The notes: generated by a model not told the origin, from the sequence alone. Numbered from the stretch's first letter, positions 1 to 6,165 are shown. The stretch is 7,138 nt of DNA from Gemmatimonadota bacterium (GCA_013042495.1 JABDQB010000375.1:1-7138); one strand, 5' to 3'. A program made the numbers and translations.

Positions 1-645
1 GCCGGAGCCCTGGATTTCCGCGACGCTATCCGCCTGGTGCGAACGCGGGGCGAACTCATGGGGCGGGCGGGGACGGCCCGGCCGGGAACCATGGCCGCGG
101 TTATCGGCCTCGATTCGGACGCGGTCATCGAGGTATGCGAGGCCGCAGGTGACGGCATCGTGGTGCCAGCCAACTACAACGCTCCCGGACAGATCGTGAT
201 CAGTGGGGACACGCAGGCCGTCGGTATGGCCAGGGAGCGCGCCCTCGCCGCAGGAGCCAAGCGGGCTCTCCCGCTCAACGTGAGCGGGGCGTTTCACTCT
301 CCACTTATGGCGGAGGCGCGCGAAGGCCTGGGCCTGGCGCTCGAAGGCGTGGAAGTTCGAGACCCCCGATTTCCTGTGGTCGCCAATGCTGCTGCGCGAC
401 CGGTTACCCAAGCCGGGAAGGCCAAGGAGCTGCTGGTCGAGCAGTTGACGTCACCCGTCCGCTGGGTAGAATGCGTCGAGTCGATGAGGGCTACCCAACC
501 GGACGCATGGCTCGAGGTTGGTCCGGGCAAGGTCCTGACCGGATTGATGCGCCGCATCGACCGGAGCACGGTGGTGCACGCGATCGGAGGTCCGGAGGAT
601 CTCGAGGCCATACAAGCACTGATGGAAGGGGGCGACGATGCGTGA
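1..645 (+). CDS. fabD: Malonyl-CoA:ACP transacylase (FabD), 3' part; start lies before the window
   Basis: Moves the malonyl group from CoA to acyl carrier protein, supplying the extender unit for type II fatty acid synthesis in the cytoplasm. The frame is open from base 1 and gives 214 residues to the TGA at 643-645. Family FabD proteins are about 300-310 residues, so roughly the first 95, including the GHSLGE nucleophile serine, are missing at the window edge. Visible landmarks are the arginine in VRTRGELM (about residue 16 of the fragment), which matches the malonyl-carboxylate-binding Arg; GTMAAVIGLD; NYNAPGQIVISG; SGAFHSPLM, which carries the catalytic His; and the C-terminal EVGPGKVLTGLMRRI. 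These are seen in sequence, and their roles come from the E. coli FabD family. The 3' end overlaps fabG by 8 nt, implying translational coupling. The ATGs within the fragment are internal methionines, not starts. Confidence 0.96.
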   Translation, partial: AGALDFRDAIRLVRTRGELMGRAGTARPGTMAAVIGLDSDAVIEVCEAAGDGIVVPANYNAPGQIVISGDTQAVGMARERALAAGAKRALPLNVSGAFHSPLMAEAREGLGLALEGVEVRDPRFPVVANAAARPVTQAGKAKELLVEQLTSPVRWVECVESMRATQPDAWLEVGPGKVLTGLMRRIDRSTVVHAIGGPEDLEAIQALMEGGDDA

Positions 646-1372
646 ACTGGACAGTCAGGTCGCTGTCGTCACCGGCGGCTCGAGAGGCATCGGTCGGGCG
701 ATCGCGCTTGAACTGGGCCGCGCCGGCGCTGCAGTGGCGGTAGTCGCCAGGTCGGAGGACAGGGCCCGCGAAACCGCTGACCTGTTGGAAGGACCGGGAT
801 TCGCACTTGCGTGTGACGTGGCGGACCCGGATGAGTGCAAGGATCTCGCGGCCGCGGTCACCGAGCGTCTCGGCCCTATCGATGTGCTCGTAAACAACGC
901 GGGCATTACGCGAGACAATATTCTCGTTCGTTTGAAAGACGAGGATTGGGACGCCGTCCTGGAGACGAACCTGAGGGGCGCGTTCAATACCACGCGCGCT
1001 GTCGCCCGCGGGATGATGAAGAGGCGTAGCGGCCGTATCATCAATATCGCCAGTGTCGTAGGCTTGACGGGGAACCGCGGACAGGCCAACTATGCGGCAT
1101 CCAAGGCTGGTCTGATCGGCTTCACGAAGTCCGTGGCTCAGGAGCTGGCGGCACGGGGCGTACTCGTGAACGCGGTGGCGCCCGGATTCATCGAGACAGA
1201 CATGACGGCGGACCTGCCGGAGGAGGCGCGAGATGCGCTGTTCGAGCGCATCCCGCTTGGACGTTTCGGAACGTCGCAGGATATCGCGGGAGCCGTGCGC
1301 TTCCTGACTGGACCGGCCGCTGCCTACATTACCGGGCAAGTACTGGTTGTAGACGGCGGCATGGTGATGTAG
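638..1372 (+). CDS. fabG: 3-oxoacyl-ACP reductase (FabG)
   Basis: NADPH-dependent reduction of 3-oxoacyl-ACP to 3-hydroxyacyl-ACP, the first reductive step of each elongation cycle. The 244-residue length is typical for FabG. It is a classical short-chain dehydrogenase with the cofactor motif TGGSRGIG at residues 12-19, NNAG at 86-89, and the catalytic tetrad Asn111, Ser139, Tyr152 and Lys156 (in NYAASKAG). VNAVAPGFIETDM and the C-terminal YITGQVLVVDGG are also as expected. The ATG at 638 is favoured by a purine-rich GGAAGGGGG at 624-632 and by its 8-nt overlap with the end of fabD. FabG-like dehydrogenases have many relatives with other substrates, but its position between fabD and acpP settles this as the fatty-acid enzyme. 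Confidence 0.97.
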   Translation: MRELDSQVAVVTGGSRGIGRAIALELGRAGAAVAVVARSEDRARETADLLEGPGFALACDVADPDECKDLAAAVTERLGPIDVLVNNAGITRDNILVRLKDEDWDAVLETNLRGAFNTTRAVARGMMKRRSGRIINIASVVGLTGNRGQANYAASKAGLIGFTKSVAQELAARGVLVNAVAPGFIETDMTADLPEEARDALFERIPLGRFGTSQDIAGAVRFLTGPAAAYITGQVLVVDGGMVM

Positions 1373-1428
1373 CCGGCACCGATTCGGGAACGCCGGAGAG
1401 ATGAAACAACAACACAGAGGTTTGGATC
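1373..1428 (+). other. fabG-acpP spacer with the acpP ribosome binding site
   Basis: This 56-nt spacer is the largest non-coding gap in the window. It holds AGAGG at 1416-1420, 8 nt before the acpP ATG, as the likely Shine-Dalgarno site. It is less G/C-rich than the flanking genes, with an A-rich run around 1401-1416. ACP genes are often expressed above their neighbours, so an extra promoter or processing site would be plausible here, but I see no convincing -35/-10 pair and no hairpin followed by T residues. Confidence 0.5.
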
Positions 1429-1662
1429 ATGTCCGACGCGGCTGACAAGGTCAGAGAGATCATCGCCAACGAGCTTGGCGTCGAAATGGAGAAGGTCACC
1501 GACGAGGCCTCTTTTGTCGAAGACCTCGGTGCGGATTCGCTGGACACGGTGGAGCTTGTGATGGCGTTCGAGGAGGAGTTCGGGGTGGAGATCCCCGATG
1601 ATGACGCCGAGCAGATGCAGACGGTGGGTGATGCCATCCGTTATCTCCAGGACAAGGAGTAA
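1429..1662 (+). CDS. acpP: Acyl carrier protein (AcpP)
   Basis: Small acidic carrier that holds growing acyl chains on a 4'-phosphopantetheine arm during type II fatty acid synthesis. At 77 residues it has the usual ACP length. The attachment serine is Ser37 in the motif EDLGADSLDTVELVMAFEE; the segment after it is the acidic recognition helix (helix II) that docks partner enzymes. The rest fits the four-helix ACP fold, from helix I (VREIIANELGV) to the C-terminal TVGDAIRYLQ. The ATG at 1429 puts the serine at the expected depth and has AGAGG 8 nt upstream. The setting between fabG and fabF is the classic bacterial order and argues against a polyketide or other secondary ACP. A holo-ACP synthase is needed but is not in the window. 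Confidence 0.98.
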   Translation: MSDAADKVREIIANELGVEMEKVTDEASFVEDLGADSLDTVELVMAFEEEFGVEIPDDDAEQMQTVGDAIRYLQDKE

Positions 1663-1692
1663 CCTCCAACCCCCTAGGAGGAGGAGACACGG
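1663..1692 (+). promoter_or_regulatory. acpP-fabF spacer: strong Shine-Dalgarno with possible occluding hairpin
   Basis: AGGAGG at 1679-1684 lies 8 nt before the fabF ATG, the strongest Shine-Dalgarno match in the window. Directly after the acpP stop, CCTCC (1663-1667) is complementary to GGAGG at 1677-1681 or 1680-1684, leaving a loop of 9 or 12 nt. The 5-bp GC-rich stem could partly hide the ribosome site. The stem is short and there is no T-run, so it is not a terminator. The pairing is visible in the sequence; any regulatory role is inference. Confidence 0.45.
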
Positions 1693-2949
1693 ATGTCCGA
1701 ACAACGGCGCGTGGTGGTCACGGGCCTCGGCCTTGTCACGCCGGTCGGCCTTGATGTCGCGGAGACATGGGATGCCCTGATCGATGGGCGTTCCGGCGGG
1801 GCGCCAATCACTCAATTCGACGCGTCTGACCAGTCCGTCCGGTTCGCGTGCGAGGTCAAGGGCTTCGACCCCGAACAGTACATGGAGCGCAAAGAGGTTC
1901 GGAGGGCGGACCGCTTCCTGCATCTGGCGATGGGCGCTGCCCATCAGGCGGTCGAGCACGCGGATATCGAATCCGCCGTCGCGTCCGTGCCCGGCGAGCG
2001 TTTTGGTGTGATCGTGGGCAGTGGCATCGGCGGTCTTACCACGATGGAGACCCAGCACGCGAAACTGCTCGAGCAAGGACCCGGCAGGGTCTCTCCGTTC
2101 TTCATCCCCATGTTCATCGGAGACATGGCTGCGGGCATGATCTCGATGAAATACGGAGCCCGAGGGCCGAACTATGCGACCGTATCCGCGTGTGCGTCCA
2201 GCGGGCACGCGGTGGGGGCGGCGTTCCGCTCCATTCGCACGGGTGAAACCGACGTGATGATCACGGGCGGCACGGAAGCCACCGTGACTCCCCTCTGCAT
2301 CGCCGGTTTCGCCTCGATGAAGGCCCTGTCGCAAAGGAACGACTCGCCGGACACGGCCTCCCGACCGTTCGACCAAACTCGGGATGGATTCGTGCTCGGC
2401 GAGGGCGCCGGGATCCTGGTCCTGGAGGAAATGGAGCATGCGCAGGCCCGGGGCGCGGTCATCCTGGGCGAGATCGCCGGTTTCGGTCAGACAGCCGATG
2501 CCTATCACATGACCTCGCCTGCCCCCGGAGGTGCCGGCGCGCAGATGGCCATGCGGCTGGCCATGACGGACGCAGGTATGGAGGCGGCGGACGTGGACTA
2601 TATCAATGCCCATGGTACGTCCACGCCGGCCAATGACGCCACGGAGACGGCGGCCATCAGGGCCGTTCTCGGCGATCGGGCCGGGGAGATCATCGTAGGT
2701 TCCACGAAGTCCATGACGGGGCACACGTTAGGCGCTGCAGGAGCGATCGAGGCCGGCATTTCGCTGCTGGTCTGCGAGCGTGGGCTGATCCCTCCAACGA
2801 TCAATTACGAGACCCCGGATCCAGAGTGCGATCTCAACTACGGTGTCGACGGGCCGACCAGAATGCCGGTTCGAGCTGCCCTGACCAACTCGTTCGGATT
2901 CGGGGGGCACAACGTCTCCCTGGCCGTTCGCACGTGGGAGGGCCGGTGA
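1693..2949 (+). CDS. fabF: 3-oxoacyl-ACP synthase II (FabF, KASII)
   Basis: Condenses malonyl-ACP with an acyl-ACP, the elongating step of fatty acid synthesis; FabF enzymes also affect chain length and unsaturation. The 418 residues match the usual length of about 410-415. It opens with the typical RRVVVTGLGLVTPVG. The thiolase-fold catalytic set is Cys167 (in TVSACASSGHAVG), His307 (in NAHGTSTPAND) and His344 (in GSTKSMTGHTLGAAG), with the conserved Lys339 before the second His. A gating-loop Phe402 is present in NSFGFGGHN. The Cys-His-His triad indicates an elongating KAS I/II rather than FabH (Cys-His-Asn) or a chain-length factor that lacks the cysteine. The start at 1693 is supported by AGGAGG at 1679-1684. 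The stop overlaps the GTG start of mqnE by 4 nt. Confidence 0.97.
   Translation: MSEQRRVVVTGLGLVTPVGLDVAETWDALIDGRSGGAPITQFDASDQSVRFACEVKGFDPEQYMERKEVRRADRFLHLAMGAAHQAVEHADIESAVASVPGERFGVIVGSGIGGLTTMETQHAKLLEQGPGRVSPFFIPMFIGDMAAGMISMKYGARGPNYATVSACASSGHAVGAAFRSIRTGETDVMITGGTEATVTPLCIAGFASMKALSQRNDSPDTASRPFDQTRDGFVLGEGAGILVLEEMEHAQARGAVILGEIAGFGQTADAYHMTSPAPGGAGAQMAMRLAMTDAGMEAADVDYINAHGTSTPANDATETAAIRAVLGDRAGEIIVGSTKSMTGHTLGAAGAIEAGISLLVCERGLIPPTINYETPDPECDLNYGVDGPTRMPVRAALTNSFGFGGHNVSLAVRTWEGR
2937..2942 (+). promoter_or_regulatory. Ribosome binding site that decides the mqnE start
   Basis: GGAGGG ends 3 nt before the GTG at 2946 and lies inside the last codons of fabF. It favours GTG 2946 over the in-frame TTG at 2973, whose best upstream match (GGAG at 2967-2970) is only 2 nt away. 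There is no in-frame ATG between the fabF stop and residue 52, which is already inside the conserved part of the protein. Confidence 0.55.
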
Positions 2950-4097
2950 TATATCCACGGGCCGGTGGAGAATTGAGCGTCCGGCCCGAGGACCGTGAGC
3001 TGATTCCCATCGCGGAAAAGGTCGAGGCGGGCGAGCGGATTTCGCGCGAGGAAGCGATCGCCCTGTTCGAGACCGATGATCTCCTGGCGGTCGGAAGCAT
3101 GGCCGACCTGGTGAATCGGCGACTTAACGGTGACCGCGTGTATTACGTGGCAAATCAGCACATCAACCCGACCAACGTTTGCATCCTCAACAAGGTCTGC
3201 GTGTTCTGCTCTTACGGCGTGCGTCCGGTGGCGGAGGACGCCTACACCATGAGCCTGGAAGAAGTCTACGCGGAAGCGGATGCAGCCCGGCACTCGCCGA
3301 CACGGGAGTTCCACATCGTGGGGGGGCTTCACCCTAAGCTCCCGCTTTCGTACTACACGGATATGGTGAGGGGTCTGAAGGAGAGACACCCGCGGGTGCA
3401 GGTGAAGGCGCTCACGGCGGTCGAGATCGCGCACCTGGCCCGGATCGAGGGCATCGCGACGCGGGACGTGATCCGAGAACTGCAGGAAGCCGGACTCGAT
3501 GCGATGCCCGGTGGAGGTGCGGAGGTCTTCAGCCCTGCTGTTCGATCGACGATCGCCGATCGGAAACTCGTGGCCGATGAGTGGCTCCAGGTGCACCGCG
3601 AAGCCCACGAGTTGGGGATCCCGACCAACTGCACACTGCTGTACGGTCACGTCGAATCGCCGGCCGACAGAGTCGACCACATGCTCATGCTGCGCGATTT
3701 GCAGGATGAGACCGGGGGATTCAGCACGTTCATTCCGCTCGCCTGGCACCCGGACAACACGGCCCTGGGCCGTGAGATGGGCGCGGAAGGTCGCAGGACT
3801 GGAGGGATCGACGATCTCAAGGCCCTGGCGGTCGGCCGGATATTCCTTGACAACGTTCCGCACATCAAGACTCATTGGATCATGGTGACCACGAAGGTGT
3901 CGCAGATCGCGCTCTCGTTCGGTGTCGATGACCTCGAGGGCACGGTGGTCCTGGAGAAGATCACCCACACGGCCGGAGCGGATACGCCGATCGGACTTGA
4001 CCTGGATGAGATCGTCCGCCTGATCCGGGATGCGGGGAAGATACCTGTCGAACGGGATTCCCTGTACAACGTGGTGCGGGAGCCGGCGCTGTCATGA
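2946..4097 (+). CDS. mqnE: Aminofutalosine synthase (MqnE), radical SAM
   Basis: Radical-SAM enzyme of the futalosine menaquinone pathway. It adds the 5'-deoxyadenosyl radical to 3-[(1-carboxyvinyl)oxy]benzoate (the MqnA product), giving 6-amino-6-deoxyfutalosine. From GTG 2946 it has 383 residues, a normal length. Landmarks are HINPTN (72-77), the cluster cysteines Cys79, Cys85 and Cys88, VGGLHP (125-130), PGGGAE (188-193), HIKTHW (306-311) and a C-terminal block with SQIALSFGVDDLEGT and HTAGADTPIG. The last two segments are characteristic of MqnE and separate it from MqnC and from CofG/CofH. The cysteine spacing is CX5CX2C, not the CX3CX2C usual in this family. The frame stays open to 2826 inside fabF, but that extension is an overlap artefact. 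The start overlaps fabF by GTGA and the end overlaps mqnC by ATGA, so all three are probably translationally coupled. Confidence 0.92.
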   Translation: MIYPRAGGELSVRPEDRELIPIAEKVEAGERISREEAIALFETDDLLAVGSMADLVNRRLNGDRVYYVANQHINPTNVCILNKVCVFCSYGVRPVAEDAYTMSLEEVYAEADAARHSPTREFHIVGGLHPKLPLSYYTDMVRGLKERHPRVQVKALTAVEIAHLARIEGIATRDVIRELQEAGLDAMPGGGAEVFSPAVRSTIADRKLVADEWLQVHREAHELGIPTNCTLLYGHVESPADRVDHMLMLRDLQDETGGFSTFIPLAWHPDNTALGREMGAEGRRTGGIDDLKALAVGRIFLDNVPHIKTHWIMVTTKVSQIALSFGVDDLEGTVVLEKITHTAGADTPIGLDLDEIVRLIRDAGKIPVERDSLYNVVREPALS

Positions 4098-5212
4098 CGA
4101 CGGGCTTGCGAGGCACCTCGACGGATCTCGCCGCGGTCGATGCGACAGAGCGCGCTGAGTTCGCTGCCCTCTATGACCGACCCCTGCTTGAGCTCGGTGC
4201 CATGGCCCGCGAACGGGCGGCAGCAATGGCGCCAGGTCGGAAGGTCTCGTACATCGCGGACCGCAACATCAATTACACGAACATCTGTGTCACGGACTGC
4301 TCGTTCTGTGCCTTCTATCGGCGTCCGGGGCACGAGGAGGGGTATGTCCTGTCAAATGAGGAAATCGGGGCCAAGATCGAAGAAGCGAAGGCGATCGGCG
4401 CGGTGCAGATCCTCATGCAGGGCGGCCACAATCCCTATCTCAAGCTGGATTACTACACGGGGCTGCTCGACTACATCAAGACGCATCACCCGATTCACGT
4501 GCACGGATTTTCGGCCTCCGAATTGGACATCATCGCACGGGTGCACAAGATCGACGTGGACGTGGTCGTCGGTGAATTGAAGGACGCCGGGCTCGATTCC
4601 GTGCCTGGGGCCGGCGCCGAGATACTGGTGGACGATGTCCGGGACCGCATCGCCAAGAAGAAGATCGATACGCGTCGCTGGCTGGATATCCACCGGGCCG
4701 TCCACGGGCGGGGTCTGTTGAGCTCGGCCACCATGATGTTCGGGGCCGGCGAGAGCCGAGAGGACCGTGTCGAACACATGATCCGAGTGCGCGATCTTCA
4801 GCGGGAGACTGGCGGTTTCACGGCGTTCATTCCCTGGACTCTTCAGTCTGACGGAACCGAAATGGACGGCACGCCGGAGGCCACGGCGTCCGAGTACCTG
4901 AAGACCGTCGCGATCTCCCGTCTCGTCCTCGACAACGTGCAGAACCTGCAGGTCAGCTACGTCACGCAGGGGCCGAAGGTGGCTCAGGTGGCGCTGCACT
5001 TCGGATGCAACGACTTCGGCTCGCTGATGATGGAAGAGAACGTGGTGTCGGCCACGGGTACGAACTTCATCATGCCGCGTCCCACTCTCGTGCAATTCAT
5101 CGAGGAGGCGGGCTTCGAGGCCGTACCCCGATACCAGGACTATTCGCCGGTCAGAAGTGATTTGGATTGGTACTGTGGTTGCGCAGTGTGCTTGGACAGG
5201 AGAAATCCGTGA
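4094..5212 (+). CDS. mqnC: Cyclic dehypoxanthinyl futalosine synthase (MqnC), radical SAM
   Basis: Radical-SAM cyclase that turns dehypoxanthinyl futalosine into its spiro-cyclic form, from which MqnD releases 1,4-dihydroxy-6-naphthoate. The 372 residues are near family length. The cluster motif is canonical CX3CX2C: Cys65, Cys69 and Cys72 in NYTNICVTDCSFCAFYRRPG. QGGHNPYLKLDYY (109-121), HGFSASE, PGAGAE (171-176) and FGCNDFGSLMMEENV are typical MqnC segments; the last distinguishes it from the related MqnE upstream. The ATG overlaps the mqnE stop as ATGA, with GGGAG at 4078-4082 as a moderate ribosome site. After RYQDYS (about residue 351) the protein ends in an unusual tail with Cys361, Cys363 and Cys366, written in less G/C-rich codons than the rest. 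The stop shares one base with the purE start. Confidence 0.93.
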   Translation: MTTGLRGTSTDLAAVDATERAEFAALYDRPLLELGAMARERAAAMAPGRKVSYIADRNINYTNICVTDCSFCAFYRRPGHEEGYVLSNEEIGAKIEEAKAIGAVQILMQGGHNPYLKLDYYTGLLDYIKTHHPIHVHGFSASELDIIARVHKIDVDVVVGELKDAGLDSVPGAGAEILVDDVRDRIAKKKIDTRRWLDIHRAVHGRGLLSSATMMFGAGESREDRVEHMIRVRDLQRETGGFTAFIPWTLQSDGTEMDGTPEATASEYLKTVAISRLVLDNVQNLQVSYVTQGPKVAQVALHFGCNDFGSLMMEENVVSATGTNFIMPRPTLVQFIEEAGFEAVPRYQDYSPVRSDLDWYCGCAVCLDRRNP

Positions 5213-5622
5213 TGCGTGGACGAGTGCTGGTCATGATGGGGTCGGAGTCGGACCGGGCCGTGATGCAGAAGGGGGTCGACGTGTTGGCGGAAGCGGGCGT
5301 TGACGTCGATGTCGTCGTGAGCAGCGCCCATCGGGATCCGGTGCGAACCGCGGAGCTGGCCAGCACCGCAGAGACGAACGGCTTCTCCGTGGTGATCTGT
5401 GGAGCCGGTCTTTCCGCGGCCCTTCCAGGTGTCGTGGCAGCGCACACCGGACTCCCGGTGATCGGTGTTCCGATATCGGCCGGTACGCTGGGCGGACTCG
5501 ACGCCCTGTTGTCAATCGCGCAGATGCCCCCAGGTGTTCCGGTCGCCACGGTGGGAATCGACAATTCGCGGAACGCGGCCCACCTCGCGCTCCGCCTGCT
5601 CGGGGTCAGTCAGGAGTCCTGA
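5212..5622 (+). CDS. purE: PurE-family protein, probable N5-carboxyaminoimidazole ribonucleotide mutase (short, divergent)
   Basis: PurE normally moves the carboxyl of N5-CAIR to carbon 4 of aminoimidazole ribonucleotide in purine synthesis. This 136-residue protein shows the family fold markers: MGSESD (9-14) for phosphate binding, SSAHRDP with His40 and Arg41, GAG..ALPG (64-73), PVIGVP and QMPPGVPVATVGID (104-117). Three departures stand out: HRDP replaces the usual HRTP, Ala70 stands where class I enzymes have the His of AHLPG, and the protein stops about 20-25 residues early, lacking the last helix. ATG 5212 is chosen because AGGAG (5198-5202) sits 9 nt upstream; GTG 5209 adjoining it is an alternative, while the longer frame from 5167 would overlap mqnC. 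No purK or other pur gene is adjacent. It may be a lean but working PurE or a paralogue with another role; the family call is firm, the exact reaction less so. Confidence 0.85.
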   Translation: MRGRVLVMMGSESDRAVMQKGVDVLAEAGVDVDVVVSSAHRDPVRTAELASTAETNGFSVVICGAGLSAALPGVVAAHTGLPVIGVPISAGTLGGLDALLSIAQMPPGVPVATVGIDNSRNAAHLALRLLGVSQES

Positions 5623-5625
5623 CCC
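5603..5625 (+). other. Stem-loop spanning the purE stop codon
   Basis: GGGTCAG at 5603-5609 pairs perfectly with CTGACCC at 5619-5625 around a 9-nt loop, and the TGA stop lies in the second arm. A T-tract does not follow, so this is not a standard rho-independent terminator. A competing shorter pairing (CAGGA with TCCTG, 5611-5621) exists within it. It could mark mRNA processing or partial attenuation before ispF, or be chance in GC-rich DNA. Confidence 0.35.
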
Positions 5626-5639
5626 GGACGCCGCCCGAT

Positions 5640-5645
5640 AGGAGG
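5640..5645 (+). promoter_or_regulatory. Ribosome binding site for the GTG start of ispF
   Basis: A perfect AGGAGG lies 4 nt before GTG 5650. The spacing is short, but no other start upstream fits: the next residues (RVGIGYDSH) are the conserved IspF N-terminus, so GTG 5650 is the true start. Confidence 0.7.
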
Positions 5646-5649
5646 GCCC

Positions 5650-6165
5650 GTGCGAGTCGGCATCGGCTATGATTCACACCGTTTCGCGTCGGGGCGACCC
5701 CTCGTCCTGGGCGGAGTGCGCGTGCCCGATCACGACGGATTGACGGGGCATTCTGACGGGGACGCTGTCGCGCACGCTCTGATCGATGCCCTTCTCGGAG
5801 CGTCAGCCCTCGGGAATATCGGAGAGCACTTCCCGGATTCGGACCCCCGCTGGGAAGGGGCGGACTCGATGGACCTCCTGGCAGCCACGATTCGCCTGAT
5901 CGAAGAGCGAAACTACCAGGTGGTGAACGCGGACGTCACCATCATCACCGAGAGTCCTCGAATCGCGCCGTGGGTGCCCCAGATGGCTGAGCGGATCGCG
6001 GAGTTGCTGCGCATTGCAGGATCGTGCGTCTCCGTCAAGGGGAAGACCAACGAGGGCATGGGTTGGATCGGCCGTGGCGAGGGGATGGCGACGATCGCTG
6101 TCGTGCTCCTCGATCAGATCGGAGACATCGACACACTGCATGCCTCGATCCGCACGGGCGGGTAG
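5650..6165 (+). CDS. ispF: 2-C-methyl-D-erythritol 2,4-cyclodiphosphate synthase (IspF)
   Basis: Fifth enzyme of the MEP isoprenoid pathway: it cyclises CDP-methylerythritol 2-phosphate and releases CMP. From the GTG start it has 171 residues, about 12 more than E. coli IspF because of an extended C-terminus. Zinc ligands are Asp8, His10 (GIGYDSHRF) and His42, and residues Thr133 and Glu135 (in KGKTNEGMGWIG) occupy the second metal site; all five fall at the E. coli numbers. GHSDGD (33-38), FPDSDP (61-66) and GRGEG (141-145) are also in place. Position 56 is Asn in LGNIG where E. coli has Asp in LGDIG. It is encoded alone, not fused to or next to ispD. MEP-derived prenyl chains form the menaquinone tail, which gives a logical link to mqnE and mqnC. 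The downstream gene begins 9 nt later. Confidence 0.96.
   Translation: MRVGIGYDSHRFASGRPLVLGGVRVPDHDGLTGHSDGDAVAHALIDALLGASALGNIGEHFPDSDPRWEGADSMDLLAATIRLIEERNYQVVNADVTIITESPRIAPWVPQMAERIAELLRIAGSCVSVKGKTNEGMGWIGRGEGMATIAVVLLDQIGDIDTLHASIRTGG

Noticed and set aside
1346..1428. Possible promoter before acpP
   Set aside because: TTGTAG near 1346 followed 17 nt later by TAGCCG is a poor match to -35/-10 elements, and the alternatives are no better; the sigma factor preference of this organism is unknown.
1401..1445. Fourteen-codon open frame (starting MKQQHRG) overlapping the acpP start, as a possible leader peptide
   Set aside because: The purine-rich GGAGAG abuts its ATG with no spacing, so initiation is unlikely, and no attenuator structure or telling amino acid run accompanies it.
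1668..1692. Terminator between acpP and fabF
   Set aside because: The inverted repeat is only 5 bp and is followed by a Shine-Dalgarno sequence, not a T-run.
1324..2724. Long antisense open frame opposite the end of fabG, acpP and fabF
   Set aside because: It lies opposite three well-supported genes and its translation (rich in Arg, His and Gly) shows no recognisable domain. G/C-ending codons on the + strand readily leave long open antisense frames.
2826..2945. Upstream extension of the mqnE frame inside fabF
   Set aside because: The extra 40 residues lie over the conserved FabF C-terminus, look unlike any MqnE N-terminus and are Arg-rich; GTG 2946 has a good ribosome site.
2838..3968. Long antisense open frame opposite mqnE
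   Set aside because: It mirrors a conserved radical-SAM gene, has no family motifs and no gene-like context; it is explained by codon bias.
4352..5095. Antisense open frame opposite mqnC
   Set aside because: Same reasoning: the + strand frame has full family conservation, and the antisense product is of unrecognisable composition.
5167..5211. Longer N-terminus for PurE
   Set aside because: The added residues precede the conserved PurE opening strand and would need a 46-nt overlap with mqnC; AGGAG is correctly spaced for ATG 5212.
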